Positions 10,640-37,386 of a stretch of 64,000 bases of DNA are shown piece after piece. The notes below the pieces were generated by a model. The model made no database searches. It was not told the origin of the DNA and saw only the letters and a list, made by a program, of their open reading frames with translations. Position numbers and translations under genes: made by a program. The first letter of the stretch is position 1; every line of letters begins with the position of its first letter. This stretch comes from Yamagishiella unicocca (Eukaryota > Chlorophyta > Chlorophyceae > Chlamydomonadales > Volvocaceae), in assembly GCA_003116995.1 (NCBI GenBank), contig BDSL01000008.1, forward strand, positions 1 to 64,000, read 5' to 3'.

Positions 10640-13600
10640 ATGACGCAACTGCAGCAGAGCGCGGAGGTGGGTGAAGGTGTGGCCTGTGTGGGTACGTGTG
10701 CGTCCGTCTCCCGGCATAGTCAAACCTTCTTTCGCGAATGGGATCAATACTTCGCCCCAACATTTTGCACATTTCACTGCCCATTGTAGGGTGTCGCCCG
10801 ATGTAGCCATGCCATAACCTCCGCACCCACGCTGCCCCACCGGCCCCTCCTCCGAACCCCGCCCCAAACACACGCACCCAACCCGTACCCACACCCGCCT
10901 CTCCCATCCCTCCTCCACCCAAAGGACCCAAATCCCCCAACCTCCCTTCTTCCTTCCCCCTTCTCCCCACTCCCTGCGCGCTTCCCTCCAACCCCGTACC
11001 CCCCCACCCCCCCGCGCCCCGTGCCCCCCCTCCCCCCTACTCCTTAGGAGCTCCTGCAACTAGCAACGGCCCTGCGCCAGGCGGTCCGCGTGAAGGACCG
11101 CAGGTACCTGTTCCGGGCGTATCGCCGCTGCTTCGTGGGCCAAGAGGCGGTGGCGTGGCTGGTGTCTTCTGGGGCCGCGGGCTGCGCCGCCGAGGCGGTA
11201 CTGCTGGGGAACCAGATGATGGAGATGGGGCTGTTCCACCACGTGATGTACGAGCACGTGTTCGAGGACGACTACCTGTTCTACAGGCGGGTCGCACTTG
11301 TCGTACATCGCCAAGGCGTGCGCGGATAGATGGCGCGCGTGTTGTTATGCTTGTTGGGGTCCGGTGCTGTGCTTTGCTGTGATGTGATGTGGTGCACTGC
11401 GCTGTGTTGTGTTGTGTGCGGGGCGGGGCGGGGCGGATGGCAGGGCTGGCAGCTTCGCTTCCGCCCCTGCGCACAGGCACACGGGGCGAGACCGCTGTTT
11501 CCGCAACGGCGGTAGGTGGGTCGGGCGCGGCAAATATGTGCATGATTCGGCGTCTCTCGGTAATCCCAGGTCTGCGCGCCGCACAGCATTACGGTATGCA
11601 GCCCCCAAGTTTATGATTCGGCCCGGCCTACTGACTTTGGTGGGCACGTAAAGCTGGAATACGATCGTCGCTGGCCCGCTTAGGCCTGAAACCTGAAGCC
11701 AACCTCGGTCCTAGGGTTTGTTGTTATTCGCTGCTGCAGGTTTACGGACGATGACTCTACTGTCTTCGTCGCGGCTGGCGATGGCAGCGCCGCGCCAGGG
11801 GCGGACCAGCAACCCGGGGGAAGGCACTCCGGCAACCAGATCCGGCGGATTCTGAGCTCGGGCGGACTTAAGAGCGCCTTGGCCGGTGGCCTAACCAGTC
11901 CGCGGCAGGTGGACGCGGGCCTGCAGCAACCGAGGGTGCAAGCGCAGTCGGCGATTGTATTGCCGACGGTAAGTAAGGAGCTGCAGGCAGCGGTTAGTTC
12001 GTTTTATTCCTTGCTTCTGATGGATTTCTTCGCGGTTAGGCACTGCGTCTCGAGCGCCTTGGGGCCTTTGTGGTTGCGGCGGTCGCGTCAGGAGCGTAGG
12101 CCATGAAAGCGCTCGTTTCTTCATTGCGCGTAGCAAAGTGGGTCAAACGTCAGAGGGAAGGGCAGAGGAGAGGTTTTTCAGTAGGCCGCTTTTCGTTCCT
12201 GAAGCTGTCAACAATTCGACGCGAGCCTACTTCTCGGCCCCGCCGACTCGCTGGGACGAGCAATGGCACCCGCGCCGCTCGCCACCTTACCTCCACCTGG
12301 CCTCGCTCAGCTTCGCTTCCGTACCTTTACCTGTCTGTCGTGCGGGCTTGTAGCCTAAGGCCGTTGCTGCAGCCAGCGCGAGCCGCACCCCTTAAGCGCA
12401 TTCTGATGCCCGCGGTTTTTGAAAAGCGCCCATGGGTCCTCCTCCGAGCCAGCCGTCCTGCCTGCCCTCTCTGCGATCCTTACTGCTCCGACGTATCGGG
12501 AAGCCGGAGCAGCATGGCTCCGACCAGCCGACGGTGCGCGGTTTCGACACCGGGGGTGTGCGGCCGGGGCACCCAACTGCCAGCGGCCACTGCGCAGCAG
12601 CGCCTCTCTCACATCCTCGTTACAACCCGCTGCGACCTGTTGGAAAAACACCCGGGGGAGCCCCCTTCCTCAAACTCCGTCCCCTATAACGAGCTGCGCT
12701 GAGGCCCTTTTCCGCATCCCGCGCTGACCAACCGCTCGCTGCCCGTGCTCAGGTCCGATCTCACCAACCGCTGGCGACTACGAGTGACGACCCGGGCGCC
12801 GCCGCCGCCGCCGCCGCCGCCGCCTCCACCACAGCCGCTGCGGCCGCTGCTTATGTTGCTACCTCTGCCGCTGCTGGTGCAGCTGAAGGCGGCGGCGGCG
12901 CTGCCCGGGCTGGTGGGCGGCTGCTCCTGTCCGAGCCCCGCCAGGACCGGAGCCGCCAGGTGTTGACAGGTGCGGCCAGGGGGAGTGGCAGGTCCGGGAC
13001 CCTCCGTCTGTTCTAAACTGCTATTTTCGGGCATCCACGGGTCTCCCTCGAACCCGCCCACCCTCACGGGTCTTCCTCGAACCCTCACGGGTTTGTCCTT
13101 CGTACACGGGTTTTCCTTGCAACCCTCCCGGGGGGCAAGGAAGCTTGAAGCCGTCCCATAGCGCCCTTCGCCGCGTGGAGATAGGGTGCGACCCAACGGT
13201 CATATCGCGCACCGCTGCACAGCAGTAGCATGAACCTTTACGTGGTTAGAACGGGGCCCAAGTTGGTTCCCGACGCAGACATGCCAGATGGGCCTTACGC
13301 AGGCGCGCAGCGCACTGGGTTTCGGTGAACCTTGGGCCTTATGCGGGGGCGCAGCCCACTGGGTTTTGGTGAAAAAAACCTCCATCTGCCACCCCCCATC
13401 GGGTTGCTCTGCGACCATCAGCCCTAGGGTGCCCCAACTCGCTGCGTCGCTACGCACGCAAGCAAGCACCCCTCTCCCTGCCGTGTTCCATTTATTTGTT
13501 TCCTCCTTTGTTGGTTGACGGGTTTCCTCCCTCCCCCCCTCCCGTCACGTGCCGTACGGCAGGCCACCTGCAGCAGCTGCAGGGCCGTGTGGCGCACATG

Positions 13601-14108
13601 CTGCAGGCGGCGGAGGCGCAGAGGGCCATAGCCGACATCCTGGTTTCGGAGGTCAGTTCGCTGCACGGCGAGGTTTCGGAGCTGCGCGGGCGCCTGCACG
13701 AGGCGGCGACGCAGCTGCTCGCAGCCAACGCCGCCGCCGCGATGGCGGCGCAGCACACCGCGGGTCTGCGGCTTCTGGGTATGGGTCTGTGTGCTTGCGT
13801 CCTGCAGCAGGCGCTCATCGCGTGGATGGGCGCCCTAGGCGCCAGCGCCGGCGGCGGCGGCGGCGGCGGCGTTGCCGGCGTGTTGTTCTCGGGCGGCGGC
13901 ACGTGCTGGGGCGTGGCGCTGGCGGTGGCAGTAGCGCTGCTGGGCCTTATGGTGCTACTGCCGGCGAAGCAGCAAGTGCCAGTCGCGGCACCGGTGGCGG
14001 CGGTTACGGTGGCGGAGGGGTCTCTGACTGCGGCCCGGCAGGCACTGGCCAAGGCCGCAGCGCTGGGGCTGCCCGCCGGCGAGTACGGTGGCGGCGTTAG
14101 CGGCGTTA

Positions 14109-14142
<34 letters not shown>

Positions 14143-17100
14143 ACCGTCGCATCAAGACCAGCAGGTTGGCTCCGAAGCTGGCGGCGGGCCCCCCCCCGGC
14201 GGCGGCGGCGGCGGCGGCGATGGCCTGCAGAGCGACTACGCCACCGCCAGCAGCAGTGTCGTACACGGCACACCGCGCGGCAGCTGCGAGGAGCCGCGGA
14301 GTGGCGCTGGCGCTGGCGGCGCCGGAGCACCGGAAGCGCCGGGGACGCTCGCGCCGGCAGCGCAGGCCGCTGGCAGCTACAGCGGCAGCGTCGCTGGCAG
14401 CGGCGGCAGCGGCGGCGGCGGCGGCGGCTCCACCGTCGTACGGCGGTACAAGGAGATGGCGCGGCTGCTGACGGCGCCTGTGCGGCTGCACTTCCCCGGG
14501 AAGCGCAGGGAGAGGGACTCACCGCAGCAGCCGCAGCAGCAGCACCAGCACCAGCAGCTGCCCCCGGCCCCTCTGCGCTCTCCATCGGAGGGGCAGCCCC
14601 TGCCCCTGTCCCTGCCCCTGCCCTTGCTTCGCGCCCCGTCAGCTCACAGCGGTCCCGCTGCCGCTGCACGGGACGGCGCCCTCGGTGCCGCCACCGCCGC
14701 CGCCGGGCCGCTAGCCGCCAGCCCTGCAGCGGCAGCTGTGACCACCACCACCACTACCACCACCACCACCACTGCCACCACCGCCACCACCGCGGCTGCA
14801 TTGGGCGGCGTGGGTGCGGCGGGGCGCGTTGCATCATCATCGAGGGCGCCCGCGTCCCAAGCTGTCCCGGCAAGGGAGGTGTCGGTGCTGCAGTCGGAGG
14901 CGGCGAGGCCGCCCGGGGGGGCGGCGTCCAGAGCCGCAGCGGTGCCGCGCCTGGCGGACTTCAAGGGCTGGCGGGACGCGCCCGTGCTGCTGGCGTTCAA
15001 CACGGCGTTGGTTCCGGAGCACGCGGCGGCGGCGGAGGCGGCGGCGGAGGCGGAGGCGGCGGCGGAGGTGGCGGATGGCGGTGCTGGTTGGCGGGGGGAG
15101 CGTGGGAGGAGCCGGGCGGGCAGCAAGCTCGCGCCTGATCAGGTGGGTCGGGGGGGAGCAGGGGGGGTGGCGAGAAGTCGGGGGGGTGGATCCGTGGGAC
15201 GGTACAGGGAGAGGAGAGGGTTTCGAGGAAGACCCGTGGATGCGAGAGAAAACCGTTTAGGACAGACGTATTGAGATGCATGCTGGAGAACTGGGATGAG
15301 GGTACGAAAGACGGTGGTCGTATGTCCACCTTCGGCGGCTAAGCTAAATCGGCTGCAGCGAGACGAAAGGAAGCGAGGACCCCGCGCGACGCAAGGAAAC
15401 GCTTCGTGGAACCGGTTTTGGGCGCGAGCTGGAGGAATGGGGGAGGCGAGGGGGAGGCAGGTGGGGGGGGATGCGGAGGGAGGGAGAGGGGGCAGGGGGG
15501 GAAAGAGGAGATGGTGGGGCAGGGAGAGGGAGGGGGAGGCAGGGAGAGGGAGGGGAAGGAGGCTTGTGTGTGTGTGGAGATAGCGAAGGAAAGCGTATTG
15601 CGGCACATGGGGAGAAGTCGAAAGCCTAGCGTTGAAGACCGGTTGGGGGCGGGAGCATCCAGGGGATATGCAAGGAATAGAGCGGGAGAGGTGTGTTGGC
15701 GTGTAAGTGCAACGAGCCATCAAGGGTGAGACAGGGTCGTCCAACCCAGCAGCAGTCGGAGCGAGTTGCGTCATGCACACCTGGAGGCCTCGACCTCTTC
15801 CCCCCCTTGGAGCCAAAAACACACGCTCCCTCGTGAAACCCCCGGTGCCGTACGACCAGGCGGGCAACGACGGCGGCGGCGTGCACCTGCGAGTCAATGC
15901 GGGCGGCCCCCAGCTCTCCGACCCGCCGCGCCCCAGCTCCGAGACCACCGCCTCGGCCTCCACGCCAGTCGGCGGCGACGCCGGCTCCAGCATCCACGAC
16001 GACGTGTACGGCAGCGACGGCGGCGGCAGCGGCGGCGGCGGCAGGGACGGAGACCCTTCGCCGCCGCTGACGCCCGCCTCCACCGCCTCATCCGTCACCG
16101 GCGGCGGCGGCGGCGGCGGCGGCGGCCGGCCCTTCGCTGCTGCGGCTGCGCCGCCGCTGACGGCCGGGCTGCTGCGGCTGCCCGCCAACGGCATAAGGCC
16201 CATCCGGGTGGAGACGGATCTCTTCAGCGGCGAGCTGATGATCTACATGCGGGGCCTGTCGACCTCCTCAGAGGCCATGTTTGTGGGCAAGAAGCGCATG
16301 TCGTGGGTAGCCATGCAGGTAGGTAGCGTAGGGCCGCTGGGGGCTCGGGTTTTGGGTGGTGTGGGTAGTTTGGGGTTTGGGGTTTCGGGTTTGGGTTTGA
16401 GGGTTGAGTTTGGGGTTTGGGATTTGGGATTTCGGGTTTTAAGACAGGTTACCTGATCAAGCTGTCCGGTCATGTTACCGCCTGAGGCCGCTCGCCCTCG
16501 GGTCCGTGAACCTATCACATCCCCCCTCCCCTTTCCCCTGCCCTCTTAACGCCCCCCCATCAGTAACCGGGACGTTTCTCAAACCCCCCGGCCATTTAGA
16601 CCACCAGTCAGTTTCTGCTCTCCTTTTCCTGTGCCATGTAACCGGGTCTCCTCGCTACCCCCATCCGGCTCTCCCCCCCAGGGTCGCTTCAAGGTGCCGC
16701 TGTCCCTCAACTCGGTGTCCACGGGACAGGAGTTCGCTAGGCCCTTCAAGCGGCTGCCGGCGGCCTGGTTCGTGGAGAAGGTCCTGCTGTCCATGGCGCG
16801 ACAGGTGGGGCCGGGGGAGGGGGCAGAAAAACAGGGGCGGGGGATGGGGATGGGGGCATAGAAAACGGGGCGGGGGGCGAGGAGATCTGGTTACACGACA
16901 GGTGGGGGCCATAAAAACCCGGGCCGGGGGGGCGAGGGGACCCGGTTACACGACAGATGGGGCGGGGGGAAGGGGGACCAGCGGGAGGAAACCCGTAAGT
17001 CGGCGTAGAGTGGGCGTGCTGGTGTGTAGGTGTGCTGGTGGGTGGAGCGGAGCACGGTCTGGAGGGAGAAACCTACCAGCGCTGGCGGCGTTGTTCTCAC

Positions 17101-18807
17101 CCCACGCGGCTGGCTCGTAGAAAAAAGCCCGTGGTCCTCACGCCTCGGCTGTCTCTGCTTGTGCCGTACACGTTGATGCCGTACAGACGCGCTTCCCCTC
17201 CCTTCCCCCCCCTCCTCCTCCCCCCCCAAGGTGAGTCCGTCCATGCGTGTGGGGCCGCTCAGTGCACCCTGCCTGCTGCTGCCCATCATTGCGGCGGCAC
17301 AGCTGGTTAACGTCAGCAAGCCGGGTGAGCGGGGGTAGGGGGGAAGGAGGGAGAAGGAGGAAGGAGAGGAGGCGGGAGGAGGGGGTAGGAGGGCGGGAGG
17401 GGGGGGGGAGGGGGTCCAGGGAGGGGAGTTCCAGGGAGGGGGGCTCCAGTGAAGGGAATTCGTGCAGTGCTCTGGTGTGCCGTACCGCCGGGCAGCTGGC
17501 TCGGGCGCAGCCCCGGCCTTGTTCTTGATTGTGATGATGTGTATTGTCTTGGTGGTGATCTCCTCTCACAACGTCACAAGGCATGTCCAGGGGTCCTGGA
17601 GCTACCGGCCTGCCCAGAGGAAGGCTGTCCAATTGAAAATCGGGTGGCGGGCGCTGGAGGCCCCTCCCTGGTGCCGCAACCCCCCGCATCCCGTCACACT
17701 CCAAAACACACCCCCACTCACCTCTTCCTCCCCCCCACCCCCCCTCCCACGTCCCCCCCCCACTTCCGAAAACGTCCTGCGCTGCCAGGCTGCCAGCCCC
17801 CTGTGCTGGACTGCCGGGAGGACGTGCGCCTCTTCTGCCCCCGCCTGGCCGTCGGAGCTTCAGCAGCCGGCGGCCGCGGCGGCGGCCGCGGCGGCGGCGG
17901 CGGCGGCGACGACCTGCCCGCCTCCGCCGACGCGCGCCGGCGGCACTTCTCCTCCGCGCGCAACCGCGCCGGCCTGATGTACGACACGGAACACGTGTGG
18001 ACGTTCCACTTCTGGCAGCAGTTCGTGGACCTGGCGGCTTACAAGCTGGACTTCGGCTACACGTACGACCTCGTACGGCACCTGGACGGCCAACCGCTGC
18101 AGGTCATGGCCAAGGACGTGGACAGCGGAAAGTGGGTGGGGCGGGTTGCTGTGTTGAGGGGGGTTGAGAGAAGACCCGCGGGTCGGCACTTGAGGAAAGT
18201 AAGGCAAGACCGGAGAAAAGCATGCTGGAGGAGTTGGTTTCATGCAAAACTCGTTTGTGGTTGCATGCTGGAAAAGGTGGTGCTCACAAGGACTCAAGGA
18301 CGCGTCCCGCCCAGGGCTGTTGCGTCGGAAGCAAAAGACAACAACTACGAAGGCAAGACCCTATTTTTAGGGGGAATTAAAGAGGAAACCCCGGCGGGGG
18401 CCCCGGCGGCCAGGCTGTCAGGCATGTTGGTCTGTGTACTAGGAATGACGTCACCTCATAAAGGGCACGAAACCGATGACCGAGACCCACACTGAAGGAT
18501 CCCCACGTCCCACGGAGGCATCGGATCCGACCGTTAAATCGCCCTTCCAAAAACCTATGCTGGATTGCTGGACCCCATCGGGGTTTCTGTGCCCGCTGCC
18601 AGGTACCTATACAACGTGCTCATCTGGCACGAGCGCCTGCTGCACAGCGCCGCGGCCGCCGCGGGGACGGAGGCGGCCAGCCCTGGTTTCGGAGGCAGCG
18701 GCGGCGGCGGAGTGCCTACGTCGGCTGCAGCGGATGAGTACGGCGAGCACGGCGGGGAGCAGGATGGCTGCGACGGCATTGCCATGAACGACCGCTACTG
18801 GCCGTGA
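10640..18807 (+). CDS. DEP domain + coiled coil + two hydrophobic segments + DUF1769 (Duc1-type) protein
   Basis: Ten exons join in phase: 10640-10666, 11048-11286, 11740-11968, 12753-12959, 13574-15142, 15860-16318, 16682-16804, 17231-17324, 17789-18131, 18603-18807 (1164 residues). The start ATG (CCATCATGA) opens a 9-codon exon. Residues ~10-92 are a DEP domain (VKDRRYLFRAYRRCFVGQEA, then FHHVMYEHVF, DDYLFYRF). Residues 235-295 form a short amphipathic coil, followed by hydrophobic stretches at ~299-322 and ~345-364 separated by Gly. Residues 365-865 are Gly/Ala/Pro/Ser low complexity. Residues ~867-1115 match DUF1769: FSGELMIYMRGL, GRFKVPLSLNSVSTGQEFAR, AAQLVNVSKPG, FHFWQQFVDLAAYKLDFGYT, LDGQPLQVMAKD and YLYNVLIWHERLL. 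DEP domains dock on membranes or partners; the fission-yeast DUF1769 protein Duc1 is reported at the cell cortex. A lipid- or membrane-associated role is inference. Exon 2 appears to end at a GC donor. The acceptor of exon 5 could instead be 13583, and that of exon 6 is weak. Confidence 0.82.
13021..13100 (-). repeat. Family A interspersed element, fragment, intronic
   Basis: A reverse-oriented fragment (TCGGGCATCCACGGGTCTCC...) with internal partial copies of the ACGGGTCTTCCTCGAACCC motif lies in the fourth intron of the DEP-DUF1769 gene. It shares its core with the fuller copies at 15220 and 56101. Confidence 0.7.
15220..15392 (+). repeat. Family A interspersed element, near full length, intronic
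   Basis: About 170 bp begin with GTTTCGAGGAAGACCCGTGG, continue through AAACCGTTTAGGACAGACG and GAGATGCATGCTGGAGAACT, and end with GACGAAAGGAAGCGAGGACC. The same order of blocks appears inverted at 56101-56271 in another gene. It sits inside the fifth intron of the DEP-DUF1769 gene. Confidence 0.88.
18166..18262 (+). repeat. Family C interspersed element, intronic
   Basis: This sequence carries a GGGTCGGCACT block followed at spaced distance by GCATGCTGGA. It is related to copies at 32611 and 45884 and lies just inside the eighth intron (17 bp of GC-rich sequence plus a G-run after the donor) of the DEP-DUF1769 gene. Confidence 0.65.
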
Positions 18808-19524
18808 AGGCTCCAGGACGGGGAGCGAATTTGGATTGAATCCATGGATTCAGATCTGGAAATCCGTGGAGGGTCAGGGACGAACGAGCACGACGGTAAT
18901 AGGCAGGCTAGCGGGCAGGGCCTCCCTGGAGTGGTTGATCCTGGCCCGCTGGCACCAAATGTGATTCCGTTGTGACAGTTGCTCCACGTGCCTGGGCCAC
19001 GTGCTTGGGCTATACCCAAATGGGTGTTGCGGCACGTGGGCTAGGTCCTGGAGTTGTGTGGATCGCTGGTGTGGTACATATGTTTGGTCCATAGCTGGTG
19101 GGCTCTGACGTGGCGCAATGCGTCGCACTGTGACCAAGTCGCGGTTGTACGGTACGGGATGGAATCAAGATGTTGTACGAAGAAAATGCACAGGAATAAG
19201 TGACGAAGAAACCATGCTCGCAGGTGCAGGCTGGCGGCAGGGAGGGAGGGAGGGCCGTGGGATGGCTACATTAGCCCTGGTGGCAGCGGTTGCATGTGCC
19301 GATTACTGTGGGTGCTCGCATTCGTGTTTTGGGGATCGGGGCGCCTCCCGAGAGGATGTCCTTTTTGCACGGTTGGTCGTTGGAGCTCACCGCCCCCACG
19401 CGGACCCGCGCGGGGGTGTGAGCTCACCGTAGACCTGCGCTAGCGGGCAGGTCGTGGGGTAGCAGCAGCAATACTGGCGGCATTCCTTGTTACAGCGGTC
19501 TCCTACAGGGGCGATGGTCGTTGT

Positions 19525-19529
19525 TGTAA
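19525..19529 (+). terminator. Candidate TGTAA poly(A) signal of the DEP-DUF1769 gene
   Basis: This is the first plus-strand TGTAA found after the stop at 18807 (about 0.72 kb downstream). It falls in the duplicated segment. Use is inference. Confidence 0.3.
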
Positions 19530-19932
19530 TTGTTACAGTGGGATCCAGACCTTAAAAAGGTAGAGCCATCAGGCGCATCTCGGCGGTGATGTTGCGGCAT
19601 GAGCATCGGGTCGCATTGCCGTACTGCGGTTCCTACCAATTGTGTGTTTCTTCTAGCTCCCACATATGACTGCAGGCCCTCCTCAGCGTTTCCTCGTTGG
19701 AATGACGGTGGGTTGGCGCAATCGATTCGGCTACTGCGGTATCCAGCTCGTTTCTCGTTCGCAAAGCTGTCCGAAGCGTACTGCTCAGGAGGTCTCGGCG
19801 GCTGCCGCAGTGCGGATCAGCACGCTAGCACCCAGTGTGGGGGGGCCGGGGCCAAGGGGGCGAATCATGTATTTTGCACCCGTGATTGACGGTGCGGTGC
19901 GTCCGGGGGGGCTCCTGGTGTTGTTGTACTTG

Positions 19933-19937
19933 TTACA
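19933..19937 (-). terminator. Candidate TGTAA poly(A) signal of the CHD gene
   Basis: This is the first minus-strand TGTAA found downstream of the CHD stop at 20835 (about 0.9 kb). It lies in the second copy of the duplicated segment. Use is inference. Confidence 0.3.
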
Positions 19938-20834
19938 GTGGGCTCCAGACCGACCTTAAAAGGTAAAAGCGCATCGCCTGACAATGAAAGAGACAAGGAA
20001 AGCAAGGAAAACCGACGGTGTGTAGGGTAATAATTAACACAAGGTTGCGCACGGCCCGAAAGGACCGCCCGACAACTGTCAGCTGTGTCACACTCCAAAA
20101 GCATCTACATGTCAGGAAGACGCGAACACGGCTCCCGCGCCTGAAAGTCCCGGAGAATGTCGTAAACGTACGGAAAGTGGTCGTGAAGAGGTATGTCACT
20201 GTCAACACAGCACTGCGTGCCTAATCGCTGGCTACTCCTATAGCTGGCTACTCCTAATTGTTCTGCGTCGGCGATGGCCGTTGAGGTAAAGCTCTGCCCG
20301 CGCCACAAGCTCCGCGACTAGCCTCACCCACCCTACCCTAAATAACTAAATGGCGCCGCAGTCCACACTTTGGACAACAAAAGCACAATCGGAGTCCTGC
20401 CGTGGGCCAATAAACATACGAATCGAGTGACTACAAACCTACGAAACAAACAAGCGGGCAAGCGACCGTGGTAACGTACACCCGACGCTTATGTAAAGCC
20501 GATCGTACAAGATCGTACCCGGGCCCGGAAGTGACGTCGTACCCGACCCAATCACTGGAATCTGCTATAACGCCGAAAACGATACCCTGCCAAACCCATC
20601 AGCATCAGCGCCCACAGCCTGGTGCGTCATCGGTGCATCCATCCTCGCCGCCCCTCCACCGCCTTGCCTCACCACACCTGCACCCGACACGCCTCACACC
20701 TACCGGCACGCAAAGCCTCACTCCGCACTCACCGCCCATCGTTGCTTCTAGGGCCCTATGCCAACACGTACGGGCCTCTGGTCACCGGAGAGCCACCATA
20801 TGGCTACTATCTGTACATGTGACCCCCGCAGGGC

Positions 20835-36191
<15,357 letters not shown>

Positions 36192-37386
36192 GTCGGCCGC
36201 TCTACGGGTTTGCAGGCATCAAGCCAAACCAGCAGATGGCTGAGCGCAAGTGGCTGAGCGCAAGGCTATGTTCAACTACGAGTTACTTAGGAAACGAAAT
36301 GGACAGATCGCCTGGTAACAATAAACAAAAGGTAGTTCCAGCAATTTAAATCAAACAGGCGCGCATCCAGACGGGATGCAGATTTGATGCATTTTCATGC
36401 CACCATGCAAGCGCATCGCCATGCATGCATCATCTGGGAATCCTGTTAGCTGTTACTTGTTGAGTGATTCATATTTTGTAATGTACATGGACACAGGACG
36501 CGCTTACAGCATTACTGGAGACCTGGCCCACGAGCAGCTATGCCCCAGCTGAACTACCGGCATCAGCTCACATCAACCAGAAAACCAGAACGTTTCGTGT
36601 TTTTAAAAGGTAGACATCGGGCTTAACAGCGTACCTCACCAACACTACTGTACTCGAGCATCGTCACCATAACTTTTTGTGTGGGCTTTGTCCAACGCCG
36701 GGAACATAAGGCGACCATCCGACCTGCGATGGTTCTGCACCCCGAAGCTTCGTCTCACAGCGCACGGCCTCCACTACAGGTCTTAAGCGTTGGCTGACCG
36801 CGGCATCAAACACGCACACCTCGATTCTTCATCACGCACCAACCCCAACCGTACACCTCTTATCGACTCAAGCCGTCGACTCTCTCGTAACCTCAGATAA
36901 GTTGTACACCGCTTCTCTCCCACAAACAGATCACCAGCCGCAGCGATGAAGCCGCCATCGTCACACCACAAAAACGGACAACGTACGCAGCGGTGCGGGG
37001 ACGCGAACCATGCACATGCACCTCGCTCCCCGGTCATTCACCTGCAACACAAGCACAAACAAGCCTCCCATTCGTACACCGGTACACGCCAGACCTCTCT
37101 GTCGTACATAAACAGTTTACGAGTCAAAGCATCGCGACGAGCGTCACGTCGCCACCGACATGGCGGAACACGCGCATCCTCTCGCGGCAGCCACCATCGC
37201 ACCCCAGCCAGCGCGCACAGCGCCAAATCCATACCCGTCTCCCCTGCTGCCCGCAACCAACAAAACACCTGCGCGTCCTTCCCTCGCCCCACGCCCTGGC
37301 TCCATGCACGAACAACTCACGATTCGATGTACTACACAACGACCGTCGGGTCCGACACAAACCGCTTCCCGACCCCCACGGTCCTC
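36192..37386. other. Intergenic between the ABC1K 3' end and the CHD 5' end
   Basis: It should contain the ABC1K 3' untranslated region (high coordinates) and the CHD promoter and leader (low coordinates). It is moderately AT-richer than introns and free of the interspersed families seen in introns. A CATGCATGCATCAT-rich patch lies at 36390-36435. No coding signal was found. Confidence 0.6.
36504..36508 (-). terminator. Candidate TGTAA poly(A) signal of the ABC1K gene
   Basis: The first minus-strand TGTAA found downstream of the ABC1K stop at 37387 (about 0.88 kb). Use is inference. Confidence 0.3.

Larger units (their letters stand above)
18808..20834. other. Convergent intergenic region
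   Basis: This region separates the 3' ends of the DEP-DUF1769 gene (+) and the CHD gene (-) and probably consists largely of their 3' untranslated regions. No frame has recognisable protein features. It contains a short duplicated segment (19513-19560 versus 19912-19960) and a 17-bp direct repeat GCTGGCTACTCCTA near 20227-20256. Confidence 0.6.

Noticed and set aside
14088..14669. Ala- and Arg-rich open frames antisense to the DEP-DUF1769 exon
   Set aside because: GC-rich triplet repeats remove stops in all frames; only the sense frame continues the spliced domain order.
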